Source: Acinetobacter venetianus RAG-1 = CIP 110063 (GTDB taxonomy: Bacteria; Pseudomonadota; Gammaproteobacteria; Pseudomonadales; Moraxellaceae). From it: a DNA stretch of 64,000 bases. The stretch lies in NCBI RefSeq assembly GCF_000368585.1, contig NZ_KB849558.1, positions 1-64,000 of the forward strand, given 5' to 3'. The translations under genes and the position numbers were made by a program. The notes beneath the pieces are model-generated. The model was not told the origin of the DNA. It worked only from the letters and a program-made list of their open reading frames with translations, and made no database searches. Positions 18,715 through 28,493 of this stretch are shown piece by piece. How positions within the stretch are numbered: the first letter of the stretch is position 1; every line of letters begins with the position of its first letter.

Positions 18715-20610
18715 TTGAGCGATTACTTCAAGAATGCCGTATTGTGGCTCATCATACTCGGTGTTCTGATTTTGATTTTTAGCAACGTCAGTGACCGCAA
18801 TAAACCTGCAGCGATGAAATACTCAGATTTCGTGGCAGCGGTGAATGCTGGGCAGATTAAACAAGTCACAATTGACGGTTTAAATATTAGTGGTGAAAAA
18901 TCCAATGGTTCTTCTTTCGAAACGGTTCGTCCACAAGTAGAAGACACTGAATTGCTACCAAGCTTGAATAAACAAAATGTAGTGGTTGAGGGTACAGCGC
19001 CGCAACGTCAAGGCATTTTGATGCAACTTCTCATTGCGAGCTTCCCAGTCTTACTTATTATCCTATTATTCATGTTCTTCATGCGTAATATGGGTGGTGG
19101 TGCTGGCGGCAAAAATGGCCCTATGAGTTTTGGTAAATCAAAAGCAAAAATGTTATCTGAAGATCAAATTAAGTTAACGTTTAGTGATGTTGCTGGTTGT
19201 GATGAAGCAAAACAAGAAGTGGTTGAAATCGTTGATTTCTTAAAAGACCCTGCCAAATTTAAACGTCTTGGTGCGACCATTCCTCGTGGTGTATTGATGG
19301 TTGGTCCTCCAGGTACAGGTAAAACATTATTAGCAAAAGCAATTGCTGGTGAAGCTAAAGTACCTTTCTTCAGTATCTCTGGTTCTGACTTTGTCGAAAT
19401 GTTCGTTGGTGTGGGTGCATCGCGTGTTCGTGATATGTTTGAACAAGCGAAACGCCACGCGCCTTGTATCATCTTTATTGATGAGATTGATGCTGTTGGT
19501 CGTCATCGTGGTTCAGGTACAGGTGGTGGTCATGATGAGCGTGAGCAAACCTTAAACCAAATGCTTGTTGAGATGGATGGTTTTGAAGGCAATGAAGGTG
19601 TTATCGTTATTGCTGCGACGAACCGCGTAGATGTTCTTGATAAAGCGTTACTTCGTCCAGGTCGTTTTGACCGTCAAGTGATGGTTGGTTTACCAGACAT
19701 TCGTGGTCGTGAGCAGATTTTAAATGTTCACTTGAAGAAGCTTCCGTCTGTAACTGGTGTTGATGTTAAAGTCCTTGCCCGTGGTACACCTGGTTTTTCT
19801 GGTGCACAACTAGCAAACTTGGTGAACGAAGCTGCATTGTTTGCTGCTCGCCGTAATAAAAACACGGTTGATATGCATGACTTTGAAGATGCTAAAGACA
19901 AAATCTACATGGGTCCAGAACGTAAGTCGATGGTCATCCGTGAAGAAGAACGTCGTGCGACGGCTTACCATGAAGCGGGACATGCGATTGTTGCTGAAAT
20001 TTTACCGGGTACAGACCCTGTGCATAAAGTTACTATTATGCCACGTGGTTGGGCGCTTGGTGTGACATGGCAGCTTCCAGAACAAGATCAAACGAGCCAC
20101 TATAAAGATAAGATGTTGAATGAACTTTCAATCTTGTTTGGTGGTCGTATTGCTGAAGAAGTCTTCATCAATCAAATGTCGACTGGCGCATCGAATGACT
20201 TTGAACGTGCAACGAAAATGGCGCGTGCAATGGTTACTAAATACGGTATGTCAGATAAACTTGGCGTAATGGTTTATGAAGATGAAAACCAAAATGGTTT
20301 CTTCGGTAATGTTGGTAGCCGTACGATTTCTGAAGCAACGCAACAAAAAGTTGATGAAGAAGTTCGTCGCATATTAGATGAACAGTATAAGGTTGCACGT
20401 GATATCTTGGAAAATAATAAAGATATCGCACATGCAATGGTAAAAGCGTTGATGGAATGGGAAACGATTGATCGTGACCAAATCCGAGACATCATGGAAG
20501 GTCGTGAACCACAACCACCGAAAGTGTATGTTGCTGAGAACCCTGTGGCTGAATTTGAACCACCTAAAGATGGTCCATCTACACCACCACCATTGCCAGC
20601 AATGGGCTAA
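18715..20610 (+). CDS. ftsH: ATP-dependent zinc metalloprotease FtsH
   Basis: Inner-membrane AAA+ protease that degrades misassembled membrane proteins and regulators such as LpxC and sigma-32 in E. coli. 631 residues. One N-terminal membrane helix (residues 7-24), a periplasmic domain, a second helix at about 103-121, Walker A GPPGTGKT at 197-204, Walker [17 protein letters not shown] region [20 protein letters not shown] and the zinc site HEAGH at 419-423. The start is TTG, since this gives the conserved N-terminus [17 protein letters not shown] and no ATG fits. The C-terminus ends in a proline-rich tail. Confidence 0.98.
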   Translation: MSDYFKNAVLWLIILGVLILIFSNVSDRNKPAAMKYSDFVAAVNAGQIKQVTIDGLNISGEKSNGSSFETVRPQVEDTELLPSLNKQNVVVEGTAPQRQGILMQLLIASFPVLLIILLFMFFMRNMGGGAGGKNGPMSFGKSKAKMLSEDQIKLTFSDVAGCDEAKQEVVEIVDFLKDPAKFKRLGATIPRGVLMVGPPGTGKTLLAKAIAGEAKVPFFSISGSDFVEMFVGVGASRVRDMFEQAKRHAPCIIFIDEIDAVGRHRGSGTGGGHDEREQTLNQMLVEMDGFEGNEGVIVIAATNRVDVLDKALLRPGRFDRQVMVGLPDIRGREQILNVHLKKLPSVTGVDVKVLARGTPGFSGAQLANLVNEAALFAARRNKNTVDMHDFEDAKDKIYMGPERKSMVIREEERRATAYHEAGHAIVAEILPGTDPVHKVTIMPRGWALGVTWQLPEQDQTSHYKDKMLNELSILFGGRIAEEVFINQMSTGASNDFERATKMARAMVTKYGMSDKLGVMVYEDENQNGFFGNVGSRTISEATQQKVDEEVRRILDEQYKVARDILENNKDIAHAMVKALMEWETIDRDQIRDIMEGREPQPPKVYVAENPVAEFEPPKDGPSTPPPLPAMG

Positions 20611-20623
20611 TATTCGTTGTAAT

Positions 20624-20656
20624 AAAAAGAGCGGCTTCGGTCGCTCTTTTTTTGTT
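20624..20656 (+). terminator. Terminator of ftsH
   Basis: Stem AAAGAGCG/CGCTCTTT with loop GCTTCGGT-type, followed by a long T run, about 15 bases after the ftsH stop. Confidence 0.9.
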
Positions 20657-20743
20657 TGGATTTTAGACTAAGTTGAAAATAAATCAGTCATGACAGGCAT
20701 TATCTGTTGTTAAAATACCATCATTAAAGTGTGGAGAGTTTTG

Positions 20744-21598
20744 ATGCAGTTGATGCCATTACCACAACGACAATTACAAGGTAGTCGTTTTACATTAGAT
20801 TTATCGCAACCTCGTGTTATGGGAATCTTGAATGTAACGCCTGATTCATTTAGTGATGGCGGGCAGCATCATCAAAAAGACCAAGCTGTTAAACATGCTT
20901 TGCAGATGATGGCTGATGGTGCAACTATTATTGATATTGGTGGAGAGTCAACACGCCCCAATGCATCACCTGTTGAAGTTGAAGAAGAGATACGCCGTGT
21001 CATTCCTGTCGTAGAAGCACTTTCAAAATACGATGTGGTGATGTCAATTGATACCAGTCAACCAGAGGTTATCCGAGCGGCTGTTGATGCTGGTGCGCAT
21101 ATTTGGAATGATGTACGGGCATTAACTCGACCACTGGCTTTAGAAACAGCAGCAGAATTGAATATTCCTGTCGTGCTGATGCACATGCGTGGTGAACCCA
21201 CCAATATGAATCAGTTGGATCAATATCAAGATGTGACTGAAGATGTGATTAATGAGCTTCAGCAACGTTTAAGCCAAGCGATTGCTATTGGAGTTAAATC
21301 TGAAAATATTATTATCGATCCAGGTTTTGGCTTTGCTAAAAATGCTCAACAAAATTTTCAATTACTCAATGAATTTTGGAAACTTAATCGAATGGGGTAC
21401 CCGATTTTATCGGGTTTGTCTCGTAAGCGGTTTATTGGTGAGGCGCTAAATGGTATCCCTGCTCAGGAACGTGCTGTGGGGAGTGTGATGGGACATATAT
21501 TGAGTATTCAGCAAGGTGCAAGCATTGTAAGAGCACATGATGTTAAAGCGACTGTTGATGCAATAAAAGTTTGGCAAGCGATGCTCGTTGCTAAATAA
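20744..21598 (+). CDS. folP: Dihydropteroate synthase
   Basis: Condenses 6-hydroxymethyl-dihydropterin pyrophosphate with p-aminobenzoate in folate synthesis; target of sulfonamides. 284 residues from the ATG that follows GGAGAG by 6 bases; an in-frame GTG 15 bases upstream lacks a site. Motifs: VMGILNVTPDSFSDGG, IDIGGESTRPNA, SIDTSQPEVIRAAVDAGAHIWNDV, LMHMRGEP, DPGFGFAKNAQQN, LSGLSRKRFIG and VRAHDVKATVDAI. These include both DHPS signatures. It follows ftsH after a terminator, so it probably has its own promoter. Confidence 0.98.
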   Translation: MQLMPLPQRQLQGSRFTLDLSQPRVMGILNVTPDSFSDGGQHHQKDQAVKHALQMMADGATIIDIGGESTRPNASPVEVEEEIRRVIPVVEALSKYDVVMSIDTSQPEVIRAAVDAGAHIWNDVRALTRPLALETAAELNIPVVLMHMRGEPTNMNQLDQYQDVTEDVINELQQRLSQAIAIGVKSENIIIDPGFGFAKNAQQNFQLLNEFWKLNRMGYPILSGLSRKRFIGEALNGIPAQERAVGSVMGHILSIQQGASIVRAHDVKATVDAIKVWQAMLVAK

Positions 21599-21620
21599 AA
21601 TTAAAGAGAAATGATGTAGA

Positions 21621-21658
21621 TAAAGATACATACGGACACGGTGTATCTTTATTTTTTT
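21621..21658 (+). terminator. Terminator of folP
   Basis: Stem TAAAGATAC(A)/TGTATCTTTA with an 11-base loop, followed by seven T. Confidence 0.82.
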
Positions 21659-21723
21659 GCTTACAATGCTCTCAATATGACTATTTATTTGAAAATACAA
21701 AATAAAATTAGGGGAAATAAGAG

Positions 21724-23349
21724 ATGCAAAAATCAACAAAAGTATTTGGTTTAACGCTACTGAGTTGTATGGTTGTGGCATGTAGTAACCCAGCTAAATA
21801 TAGTGGGATTGCTACTGAGCTTGCACCCGCACCAGTATCAACTGCAAATTTTGGAGCAGATCGCTTCCGTAAATTAATCGCTCCAACAGCTTATGTTGCT
21901 GTAATGCCAAGTATTGAGCGACCGCGATTAGAACAGAATACTGAGAAGTACCAGAAGAATGAGGTCAATCCAGTTCATCGAGTTGCTGATGATGCAATAT
22001 CTACTTTCAGCATTGATGTTGATACGGGGAGTTATACCAATACTCGCCGTTATTTGAATGATGGGAGGTTACCGCCAGTTGATGCGATTCGTGCTGAAGA
22101 AATGATTAATTATTTTGATTATCAATATCCGCAACCAAATAGCGTACATCCTTTTTCTGTAACCACTGAAACAGTTGATTCGCCGTGGAAAGAGCGTGCT
22201 AAGTTGATCAAAATTGGGATTCAAGCCAAAGATTTAAGCACGAAACAATTACCACCTGCTAATTTAGTTTTTCTTGTCGATGTTTCAGGCAGTATGAGTG
22301 CTGAAGATAAGTTGCCATTGGTTAAACAAACCTTAAGAATATTGACTGAACAATTACGCCCACAGGACAAAGTGACGATTATCACTTATGCGAGTGGGGA
22401 AAAATTAGTGCTTGAGCCGACATCAGGTGAGCAAAAAGACAAGATTTTACGTGTGATTAATCAGTTGCAAGCTGGTGGTGCAACGGCTGGTGAGCAGGCG
22501 ATTCAACTGGCATATAAAGAAGCAGAGAAAGCGTTTGTTAAAAATGGGATTAATCGCATTTTGTTAGCGACTGATGGTGACTTTAATGTAGGTATTACTG
22601 ATTTTAATACCTTAAAAGGCATGGTCGCGGAGAAGCGAAAAAGTGGTATTTCATTGACAACGCTCGGCTATGGCACAGGTAATTACAATGAAGAGCTAAT
22701 GGAACAAATCGCTGATGCTGGTGATGGTAATTACAGCTATATCGATAACAAAAATGAAGCGAAAAAAGTGGTACAACGTCAGTTGTCTTCTACGCTGGCA
22801 ACGGTTGCCCAAGATGTCAAAATACAAGTAGAGTTTAATCCAGCAACTGTCAAAGAATATCGTTTAGTTGGTTATGAAAATCGTATGTTGAAACAAGAGG
22901 ATTTTAATAACGATAAGGTTGATGCTGGTGATATCGGCGCTGGGCATAATGTCACTGCGATCTATGAAATTATTCCTGTCGGTCAGCAAGGCTGGCTAAA
23001 TGACTCACGTTATCAAGCACCTATAAAATCGGATACTGCTAAGAAATCTGAATATGCTTTCGTGAATTTACGTTATAAATTGCCAAATCAAGAAAAAAGT
23101 ATTTTATTGAGTCAAGCGGTTAATGTGAAAAGTAAAACACTCGCCCAAGCCAATAATGACACCCGTTTTGCAATCGCAGTTGCATCATACGCTCAGCAAT
23201 TAAAAGGTGGTCAGTACAATGGTGCGATGGGCTGGGATCAAATCATCCAGTTAGCCCAACAATCAGCAAAACCTGATCCTTATCAAATGCGTGAAGAGTT
23301 TATTGATCTTGCAAAAATTGCTAAGAGTCTCAGTGCCAAACAAAACTAA
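21724..23349 (+). CDS. VWA-domain lipoprotein, YfbK-like
   Basis: 541 residues with a lipoprotein signal peptide (VVAC, Cys at about 20). Residues about 80-165 are the N-terminal domain of YfbK-type proteins (STFSIDVDTGSYTNTRRYLNDGRLPP, AEEMINYFDY). The von Willebrand A domain starts at about 178 with a complete MIDAS motif DVSGSMS near 185, a Thr-containing loop (GGATAG) and LATDGDFNVG. The C-terminal third matches the DUF3520-type region (YEIIPVG, YAFVNLRYK, FAIAVASYAQQLKGG). Function is not established for the family; the metal site suggests protein binding at the cell envelope. It is preceded by GGGGAA at suitable spacing and stands alone between terminators. Confidence 0.88.
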   Translation: MQKSTKVFGLTLLSCMVVACSNPAKYSGIATELAPAPVSTANFGADRFRKLIAPTAYVAVMPSIERPRLEQNTEKYQKNEVNPVHRVADDAISTFSIDVDTGSYTNTRRYLNDGRLPPVDAIRAEEMINYFDYQYPQPNSVHPFSVTTETVDSPWKERAKLIKIGIQAKDLSTKQLPPANLVFLVDVSGSMSAEDKLPLVKQTLRILTEQLRPQDKVTIITYASGEKLVLEPTSGEQKDKILRVINQLQAGGATAGEQAIQLAYKEAEKAFVKNGINRILLATDGDFNVGITDFNTLKGMVAEKRKSGISLTTLGYGTGNYNEELMEQIADAGDGNYSYIDNKNEAKKVVQRQLSSTLATVAQDVKIQVEFNPATVKEYRLVGYENRMLKQEDFNNDKVDAGDIGAGHNVTAIYEIIPVGQQGWLNDSRYQAPIKSDTAKKSEYAFVNLRYKLPNQEKSILLSQAVNVKSKTLAQANNDTRFAIAVASYAQQLKGGQYNGAMGWDQIIQLAQQSAKPDPYQMREEFIDLAKIAKSLSAKQN

Positions 23350-23366
23350 TATTTTGGTCATACAAC

Positions 23367-23406
23367 ATGGTCGATTCCTTTTGAGACCGACCATAAATGA
23401 TTTTTA
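23367..23406 (+). terminator. Probable terminator after the VWA lipoprotein
   Basis: Stem ATGGTCG/CGACCAT with a 14-base loop; a short T tract follows after five bases, so this is weaker than the others. Confidence 0.55.
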
Positions 23407-23422
23407 ATTTAATAACCATGAA

Positions 23423-24343
23423 ATGATATTTGATATGAAAACACCGTTGATTAAATCCAGTAAGTTAAGTGAATTAAATAACTGCAATGTTTGGTTGAAA
23501 ATGGAGTCTTCACAATCAACGGGTTCATTTAAACAACGAAGCATTGGAAATGCTTGCCAAAAATATGTCGAACAGGGGGCTATAAAATTCATTAGTTCAT
23601 CTGGTGGCAATGCTGGTATTTCAGTTGCTTACATGGGAAAAGTTTTAAATATTCCTGTAACGGTTGTTGTGCCTAAAACCACATCTCAAAGAGCGATTGA
23701 CTTGATGTTGAGTGAGGGTGCTGAGGTTATTGTTCATGGTGATTCATGGGTAGATGCCAATGAACTTGCGCTTTCTTTTGTAAATGATCATGCAGTTTAT
23801 ATCCATCCTTTTGATCATCAGTATCTTTGGGATGGTGTTGCTGAAATTGTTGATGAGGTGATTGCTGAAGGCATTCGTCCTACAGCCGTTGTGTTGTCCG
23901 TTGGTGGTGGCAGTCTAATTTCTGGTATTTCACAAGGCTTGCAAAAGCATCATCTGGATATTCCAATTTACGCCATAGAAACAGTCGGAACAGCTTCATT
24001 GAACACATCCATTCAACTGGGTGAGCATGTCACACTAGATCAAGTTACAGGTATTGCAACGACACTCGCTGCAAAAAAAGTGTGTGAACAAGCTTTTCGT
24101 GTTTCTCAAAATAATGATGTGCGTGGACTTACAGTTTCAGATGGGGAAACTGTACGCGCTTGCCTAAAGTTTTTAGATGACCATCGGACACTGGTTGAAC
24201 CAGCATGCGGTGCTACTTTATCAGTGCTTTATGATCAGAAAATAGCGTTCACTGAAACAGATGATGTACTGGTGATTGTTTGTGGGGGTGCTTCAATTAC
24301 TTTTGATCAATTATCAAAATATACTGTTGAATTATCAGTTTAA
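23423..24343 (+). CDS. PLP-dependent serine/threonine dehydratase-like protein
   Basis: 306 residues of fold-type II PLP enzyme. The PLP lysine lies in TGSFKQRSIG (Lys37), the phosphate-contacting pocket in SSSGGNAGIS, and the glycine loop in VLSVGGGSLISG. The short length without a regulatory domain and the KTPLIKSSKLSE beginning resemble the eukaryotic-type L-serine/L-threonine dehydratase group, which deaminates Ser or Thr to pyruvate or 2-oxobutyrate. Substrate is not certain. The start is unclear: the next ATG, 12 bases on (MKTPLIKS), is equally possible and no strong ribosome site separates them. Monocistronic. Confidence 0.82.
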   Translation: MIFDMKTPLIKSSKLSELNNCNVWLKMESSQSTGSFKQRSIGNACQKYVEQGAIKFISSSGGNAGISVAYMGKVLNIPVTVVVPKTTSQRAIDLMLSEGAEVIVHGDSWVDANELALSFVNDHAVYIHPFDHQYLWDGVAEIVDEVIAEGIRPTAVVLSVGGGSLISGISQGLQKHHLDIPIYAIETVGTASLNTSIQLGEHVTLDQVTGIATTLAAKKVCEQAFRVSQNNDVRGLTVSDGETVRACLKFLDDHRTLVEPACGATLSVLYDQKIAFTETDDVLVIVCGGASITFDQLSKYTVELSV

Positions 24344-24510
24344 TTTTTGATTTATTTCATAAATTCATCTATCTATTTGAGCGGAAGATGTATCCATTCC
24401 ATATACGATAATAAAGGTGGTCGGAAACTATCGCTTTTTTTATGTCTAAATATCGTGATTTGTACGAGATTGTGATATAAGCATGGCGTTTTATTGACAT
24501 ATTATTTGTT

Positions 24511-24825
24511 ATGTTTGAAAGTTTACTTCTCCCAATGTTTGACGATGAATATTATCCCGATATTCTGGTTGCTGAAGTCAAACAACATATTCACCAGTTT
24601 TCAAAAAAAGTGAGTCGCGCTGATTTATCTGAATCAGAAATCTATCGTTTTGCCCATCAGGCGATGATTGAAATCAATGAGATGAAACCACAATTTGAAG
24701 ACTTAGATTCAAGCTTAGATGATACTGCTGCTGACTATATTGCTGAGGCAATGATGATGGTTGTGCAGGAATCAGGTTATCTAGAAATTGAAATGGAAGA
24801 GTTGATTGCAAATCGAGAGTGGTAA
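24511..24825 (+). CDS. Small acidic helical protein (DUF5713-like)
   Basis: 104 residues, strongly acidic and helical. The beginning LLPMFDDEYYPDILVAEVKQHI and the pattern RFAHQAMIEINEMKPQFED...AADYIAEAMMMVV fit small proteins grouped as DUF5713; the function of that family is unknown. No signal peptide, no metal motif. The stop codon lies inside the loop of its terminator hairpin. Confidence 0.7.
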   Translation: MFESLLLPMFDDEYYPDILVAEVKQHIHQFSKKVSRADLSESEIYRFAHQAMIEINEMKPQFEDLDSSLDDTAADYIAEAMMMVVQESGYLEIEMEELIANREW

Positions 24826-24845
24826 ATGTCACTCTCGATTTTTTA
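24811..24845 (+). terminator. Terminator overlapping the stop codon of the small acidic gene
   Basis: Perfect 11-bp stem AATCGAGAGTG/CACTCTCGATT with the TAA stop in the 8-base loop, followed by a T tract. The last four sense codons form the 5' arm. Confidence 0.85.
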
Positions 24846-24861
24846 ATATAATAATTACTTA

Positions 24862-26457
24862 CTATGGGCTTTCTAATTTCCAAAGCTTAGGCATTATAAT
24901 TTTTCCAGAAATCCATGCCTCAATTTTAGGCTGTTGAATGCTTTGATAATAAATACTTTCAGTATTGATTAACAGACCTAGAGTATCTCCTTGATTAAGC
25001 TGTCCATTGACGCTCGGCAATTCAATTTCTTGTTCTGTTGTCGTACCTAATACGATTTGATCATAAGCCTGTTTTTTTGAGGAGTTAAATGGTGCTGTTT
25101 GTTCATTTAAAATGTCATATTTTCCAGATGCTTTTGATTTGATAGCAACCGAAATGAACAATGTCGGCGTACTTTGATCTGTAGTTTGCACATTTAATTT
25201 GAGTTGAGGTGAGCCAGTAAGTTGAGATGATTCAGTCGCAGTATGAATGGGAATAAACACGGCTTGAGTTGTGGTGGGTTCAATCCAAGTTTTGGTTAAA
25301 GTGTATTGCTCTGTTGCAGCTAAATCAGCGAGATGTTGAATGGGGCTATCATCTACACATAGTTCAGGAAGAGTTGTATTTGTATTTTGATCTTTCAGCT
25401 TTTGATTGAACCAATCCAGCACTGTTTTTTGTAGATCGTATTTTTGCTTATTGCCACAGCTGACAGATTTTCCAATATACCAAAATGGTGTGTTACCTGA
25501 AGGAGAGCTTTGTGCGAATGGTTGTAAATGACCGCCTTGTACACCAATTAAATGAACTTCATGATGAGCTTGTTGCATACATTGCGCTGCTTTAACGCCT
25601 TCATTAAAGGGGAACAACACATCTCTAAATCCTTGGATAATTAGTGCATCTGCTTGAGGCACTTGATTATGGCTACAGAACCAACTGGCCTGATGTGTTT
25701 TTAAAAAGTCATAGGTCGAAGCTTTTAACTGACCTTGTTGGGTATCGAGATAAGCTTGTTTTAAATCTGGGTCAAATTTATTCCAGTTCCACCAATCACC
25801 AATTAAATTAAGAAAGCTAATCCAATTACTTTTGGGAGTACCATTTGGTGCAAGGCTATTGACGATGTCATACCATGTCGTAATCGGGACGATCGCTTGT
25901 AGGCGAGGGTCAAGAGCGGACGCAAGGTATTGCACGCCGCCAGCATAAGATTCGCCGATCATACCTGCACGAACGCCATTTTGATTTTTTGCTAATTGAG
26001 GAAGGTTGTTTTCCGCCCAATTCATGATGCTAATAACGTCTTGAGCTTCTTTTTTAGGATCTGTTAAACGGATTTTGCCCTGACTATTACCATGTCCACG
26101 TTGATCATAGCTAATCACCCAATAGCCTTCTTTCCATGCTTTCTTGGCGATTTGTCCTGTTGGAAGTAAGAATCCATATAAACTCATTTCTGGTCGTTTC
26201 ATGCGAGATAGACCAAAACCATGTGTATGAATAATTAAAGGGGCATCTTGACCCGCTTTTAACTGAGGTTGGTATACAGTAAAAGCTATAACTGTACCAT
26301 CAGGTGTCGTTGTTTTGGCTTGATAATAGCGTTGTTTTAATTCAGTTGTTTGTTTTTGATTTGCCTTTGGTTGGATTGTTGCATGAACACAACCTTGTAA
26401 AGCCAAAAATAAGCTAAACCAAATCCATAAAAAATAACGACGCATAGATTCTTTCAT
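24862..26457 (-). CDS. CocE/NonD-type alpha/beta hydrolase lipoprotein (S15 family-like)
   Basis: 531 residues with a lipoprotein signal (LALQGC, Cys23). The catalytic domain shows VISYDQRGHGNSQGKI (oxyanion region), the nucleophile elbow GMIGESYAGGVQY with Ser near 170, an Asp in IQGFRDVLFPFNEG and a His in GVQGGHLQPF, the triad order of S15/CocE esterase-peptidases. The C-terminal 130 residues form a beta-rich domain like the X-Pro dipeptidase C-terminal domain. Acts in the periplasm or outer membrane; substrate unknown. The start could instead be the ATG four codons on (MRRYFLWIW). Confidence 0.85.
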   Translation of the reverse strand: MKESMRRYFLWIWFSLFLALQGCVHATIQPKANQKQTTELKQRYYQAKTTTPDGTVIAFTVYQPQLKAGQDAPLIIHTHGFGLSRMKRPEMSLYGFLLPTGQIAKKAWKEGYWVISYDQRGHGNSQGKIRLTDPKKEAQDVISIMNWAENNLPQLAKNQNGVRAGMIGESYAGGVQYLASALDPRLQAIVPITTWYDIVNSLAPNGTPKSNWISFLNLIGDWWNWNKFDPDLKQAYLDTQQGQLKASTYDFLKTHQASWFCSHNQVPQADALIIQGFRDVLFPFNEGVKAAQCMQQAHHEVHLIGVQGGHLQPFAQSSPSGNTPFWYIGKSVSCGNKQKYDLQKTVLDWFNQKLKDQNTNTTLPELCVDDSPIQHLADLAATEQYTLTKTWIEPTTTQAVFIPIHTATESSQLTGSPQLKLNVQTTDQSTPTLFISVAIKSKASGKYDILNEQTAPFNSSKKQAYDQIVLGTTTEQEIELPSVNGQLNQGDTLGLLINTESIYYQSIQQPKIEAWISGKIIMPKLWKLESP

Positions 26458-26558
26458 CCTTGAGCAAATCTCGAAAAAGCCAATTTAGTTTACTGTGTCA
26501 GGGTGAGAGATACTACCAACTGATAGATCATTCTGCTGACCTACCAGTTTTAGAAGAG

Positions 26559-27509
26559 TTAAAGATACTTTGGCCTGTTCCGAAATGCATATAAGAATAA
26601 TCCCAAGCAAAGCAAGACTAATCCTATAACCAGATGTGAGCTTAATCGTTCGTTATTGAAATATATGCCCCAAATGGTTGCCAAAACAGGTGTAAGAATT
26701 GTAATGAGCATCACTGTTGTTGGATTGAGCTTTTGAATTAAATGAAAATAGCAAATCATGGCCAAAACTGAGGAAAATAGGGCACTGTACAATACGGCTA
26801 AGCTTGTCTGAATACTCGGAAAATGAGTTGGTGCTTCTGAGATAAATAGAGGCAACAGACATAAATAACCTAACCACGACATCAGCGTTGAACCTGTCGT
26901 TTGAATAATAGGATGAATCTCAGCACCAATCTTTGCCACAGCAAACATAGATAAAACATAGAGTAAAACAGCGATAATTTCATACCCAATGCCTAACATA
27001 TCGAGTTGAATATCATCAGTTCCAATTCCTAATGTAAAAGATAAACCTACAATTGCCAGTGTTAATCCATACCATTGACGTTGTAAAAAATGCTCACGTT
27101 TTAAAATCAATACAGAAATTAAGCCTGTCCACAAAGGCGCAGTGCCATAAATAATAGAAATCATTCCTGATGAAACTTTTGTTGCACCCAGATAGCAAAA
27201 AGACATCGAACCAAATAAGCCCAATGCACCTGCTGCATAGCTGATCATCGCTTGTTTAGTCACAATCAATTTAAGTCGAAAATAAAATAGACAAATCAAT
27301 GCAAGAGGGATCGCGAGACTAAATCGTAGGAATAACCCCCACGCCCAATGAAGTTCTTGCACAGTCAATACCGCGGCTAATGGTGTAAATGACCAAATGA
27401 ATACGACTGCAAGAAATTGACCGACTGTAGCAAGGCGAGGGTGAGTAGATACTACAGTCGGTTGTCCCTGTGTTGCTTGAATAAAGTTCTTCTGCTGGAA
27501 TTGTGACAT
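26559..27509 (-). CDS. EamA-family (DMT superfamily) inner-membrane transporter
   Basis: 316 residues with ten predicted membrane helices in two homologous halves (VFIWSFTPLAAVLTVQELHWAWGLFLRF; later YEIIAVLLYVLSMFAVAKIG). EamA/RhaT-type proteins usually export amino acids or other metabolites; substrate cannot be told. AGGAGA lies 7 bases before the ATG. Upstream there is a structured leader with a Met-rich mini-frame and an intrinsic terminator, which suggests attenuation (separate entries). The C-terminal tail is basic. Confidence 0.9.
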   Translation of the reverse strand: MSQFQQKNFIQATQGQPTVVSTHPRLATVGQFLAVVFIWSFTPLAAVLTVQELHWAWGLFLRFSLAIPLALICLFYFRLKLIVTKQAMISYAAGALGLFGSMSFCYLGATKVSSGMISIIYGTAPLWTGLISVLILKREHFLQRQWYGLTLAIVGLSFTLGIGTDDIQLDMLGIGYEIIAVLLYVLSMFAVAKIGAEIHPIIQTTGSTLMSWLGYLCLLPLFISEAPTHFPSIQTSLAVLYSALFSSVLAMICYFHLIQKLNPTTVMLITILTPVLATIWGIYFNNERLSSHLVIGLVLLCLGLFLYAFRNRPKYL

Positions 27510-27566
27510 GGAAATTCTCCTGTATTAAAAAAGTGATTTACTATAAAAAATAGATGTTTAGGCAAT

Positions 27567-27597
27567 AAAAAAGGTCGCTACTGAGGCGACCTTTTTG
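27567..27597 (-). terminator. Terminator/attenuator in the leader of the DMT transporter gene
   Basis: Stem AAGGTCGC/GCGACCTT with a 7-base loop. On the minus strand it is followed by six T and then, 58 bases on, by the transporter ATG. No gene ends nearby on the minus strand except the Met-rich mini-frame, so the hairpin sits where an attenuator would. An upstream GGCGAC can pair with GTCGCC of its 5' arm. It also has T's on the plus-strand side. Confidence 0.7.
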
Positions 27598-27612
27598 CAA
27601 TTGATGTTTTAT

Positions 27613-27633
27613 TTAAATTGTCATCATATTCAT
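27613..27633 (-). CDS. Candidate leader peptide MNMMTI upstream of the DMT transporter
   Basis: Six codons (MNMMTI) then TAA, with GAGGAGA 11 bases upstream, ending about 20 bases before the attenuator hairpin. The same frame is open for a further 15 codons upstream to another ATG, which has no ribosome site. The ribosome site lies in a hairpin (GTCTGCAT ... ATGC, GAGG bulge, AGAC). Translation is inferred, not shown. Confidence 0.4.
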   Translation of the reverse strand: MNMMTI

Positions 27634-27914
27634 GTTTGCAAAGTCTCCTCGCATAAAAATGCAGACACGTCGCCACATTGCATGGATTGAAATGCAATTG
27701 GTGAATTGAGTCGGATATTGAGAAGAAACTCTATGGATCAACATGTGTGATATTTAAAATGAATTTAGATTTTTATAGCACAAGCTTTGGTTGAAAAATA
27801 GTCGTGTTTGAGAATAAAGTTAAAAATAGAATGATTCAGAAGATAAATTTTAGGATTGCTTAATTTTTGGTTTTTTTCATAATGTGGTGATGTGATTTAG
27901 ATAGAAGTTTTGTT

Positions 27915-28493
27915 TTGTCTCCTTTAGAAATTATTGCTGTTGTAATCAGTATCATTGGTGTCGCATTGACGGTGAGACGTAATATGTGGTGTTGGTGGTT
28001 TAACTTCGTGGCATTCGTTCTCTATGGTTATCTTTTTTATACGTATAAACTTTATGGCGAGACCATTCTGCAATTTTTCTTCATGGTGATAAATTTCTAC
28101 GGTTTTTATTATTGGTTGAAAGGGAAACGTGAAGATCACGAAATTCGAATTGAAGCGATTGCTCCACAAACGGTAATCATTCAAATGTTGATCGCTGCAA
28201 CTGGTGGTTTAATCTTTGGCTTGGTATTAAAGCATTTTACTGATGCGGCAGTGCCGATGTTAGACTCTCAACTTGCTGCTTTTAGCTTACTCGCAACTTA
28301 TTGGACGAGCCGAAAACATATTGCAACGTGGGTGTTGTGGGTCTTTGTCGATATTATTTATGTGGGCATGTTTATTTATAAGGATTTGTTTTTAACAGCG
28401 GCCTTGTATGCAGTTTTTGTTGGATTAGCTGCTTATGGTTGGTGGCAATGGGAACAAGTAAAACAAAAGCAATTCGCGGCTTCACACCAATAA
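27915..28493 (+). CDS. pnuC: PnuC-type nicotinamide riboside/mononucleotide transporter
   Basis: 192 residues, polytopic. The PnuC signature is visible: early SPLEIIAVVISIIGVALTVRRNMWCWWFNF, aromatic FYGFYYWLKGKR, and SLLATYWTSRKHIATWVLWVFVDIIYVGMFIYKDLFLTAALYAVF (in parts), then WWQWEQ. PnuC takes up nicotinamide riboside for NAD salvage. The start is TTG, since this gives the conserved N-terminus and no in-frame ATG precedes it. No nadR gene lies beside it. It shares a bidirectional terminator with the convergent glycerophosphodiesterase gene. Confidence 0.9.
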   Translation: MSPLEIIAVVISIIGVALTVRRNMWCWWFNFVAFVLYGYLFYTYKLYGETILQFFFMVINFYGFYYWLKGKREDHEIRIEAIAPQTVIIQMLIAATGGLIFGLVLKHFTDAAVPMLDSQLAAFSLLATYWTSRKHIATWVLWVFVDIIYVGMFIYKDLFLTAALYAVFVGLAAYGWWQWEQVKQKQFAASHQ

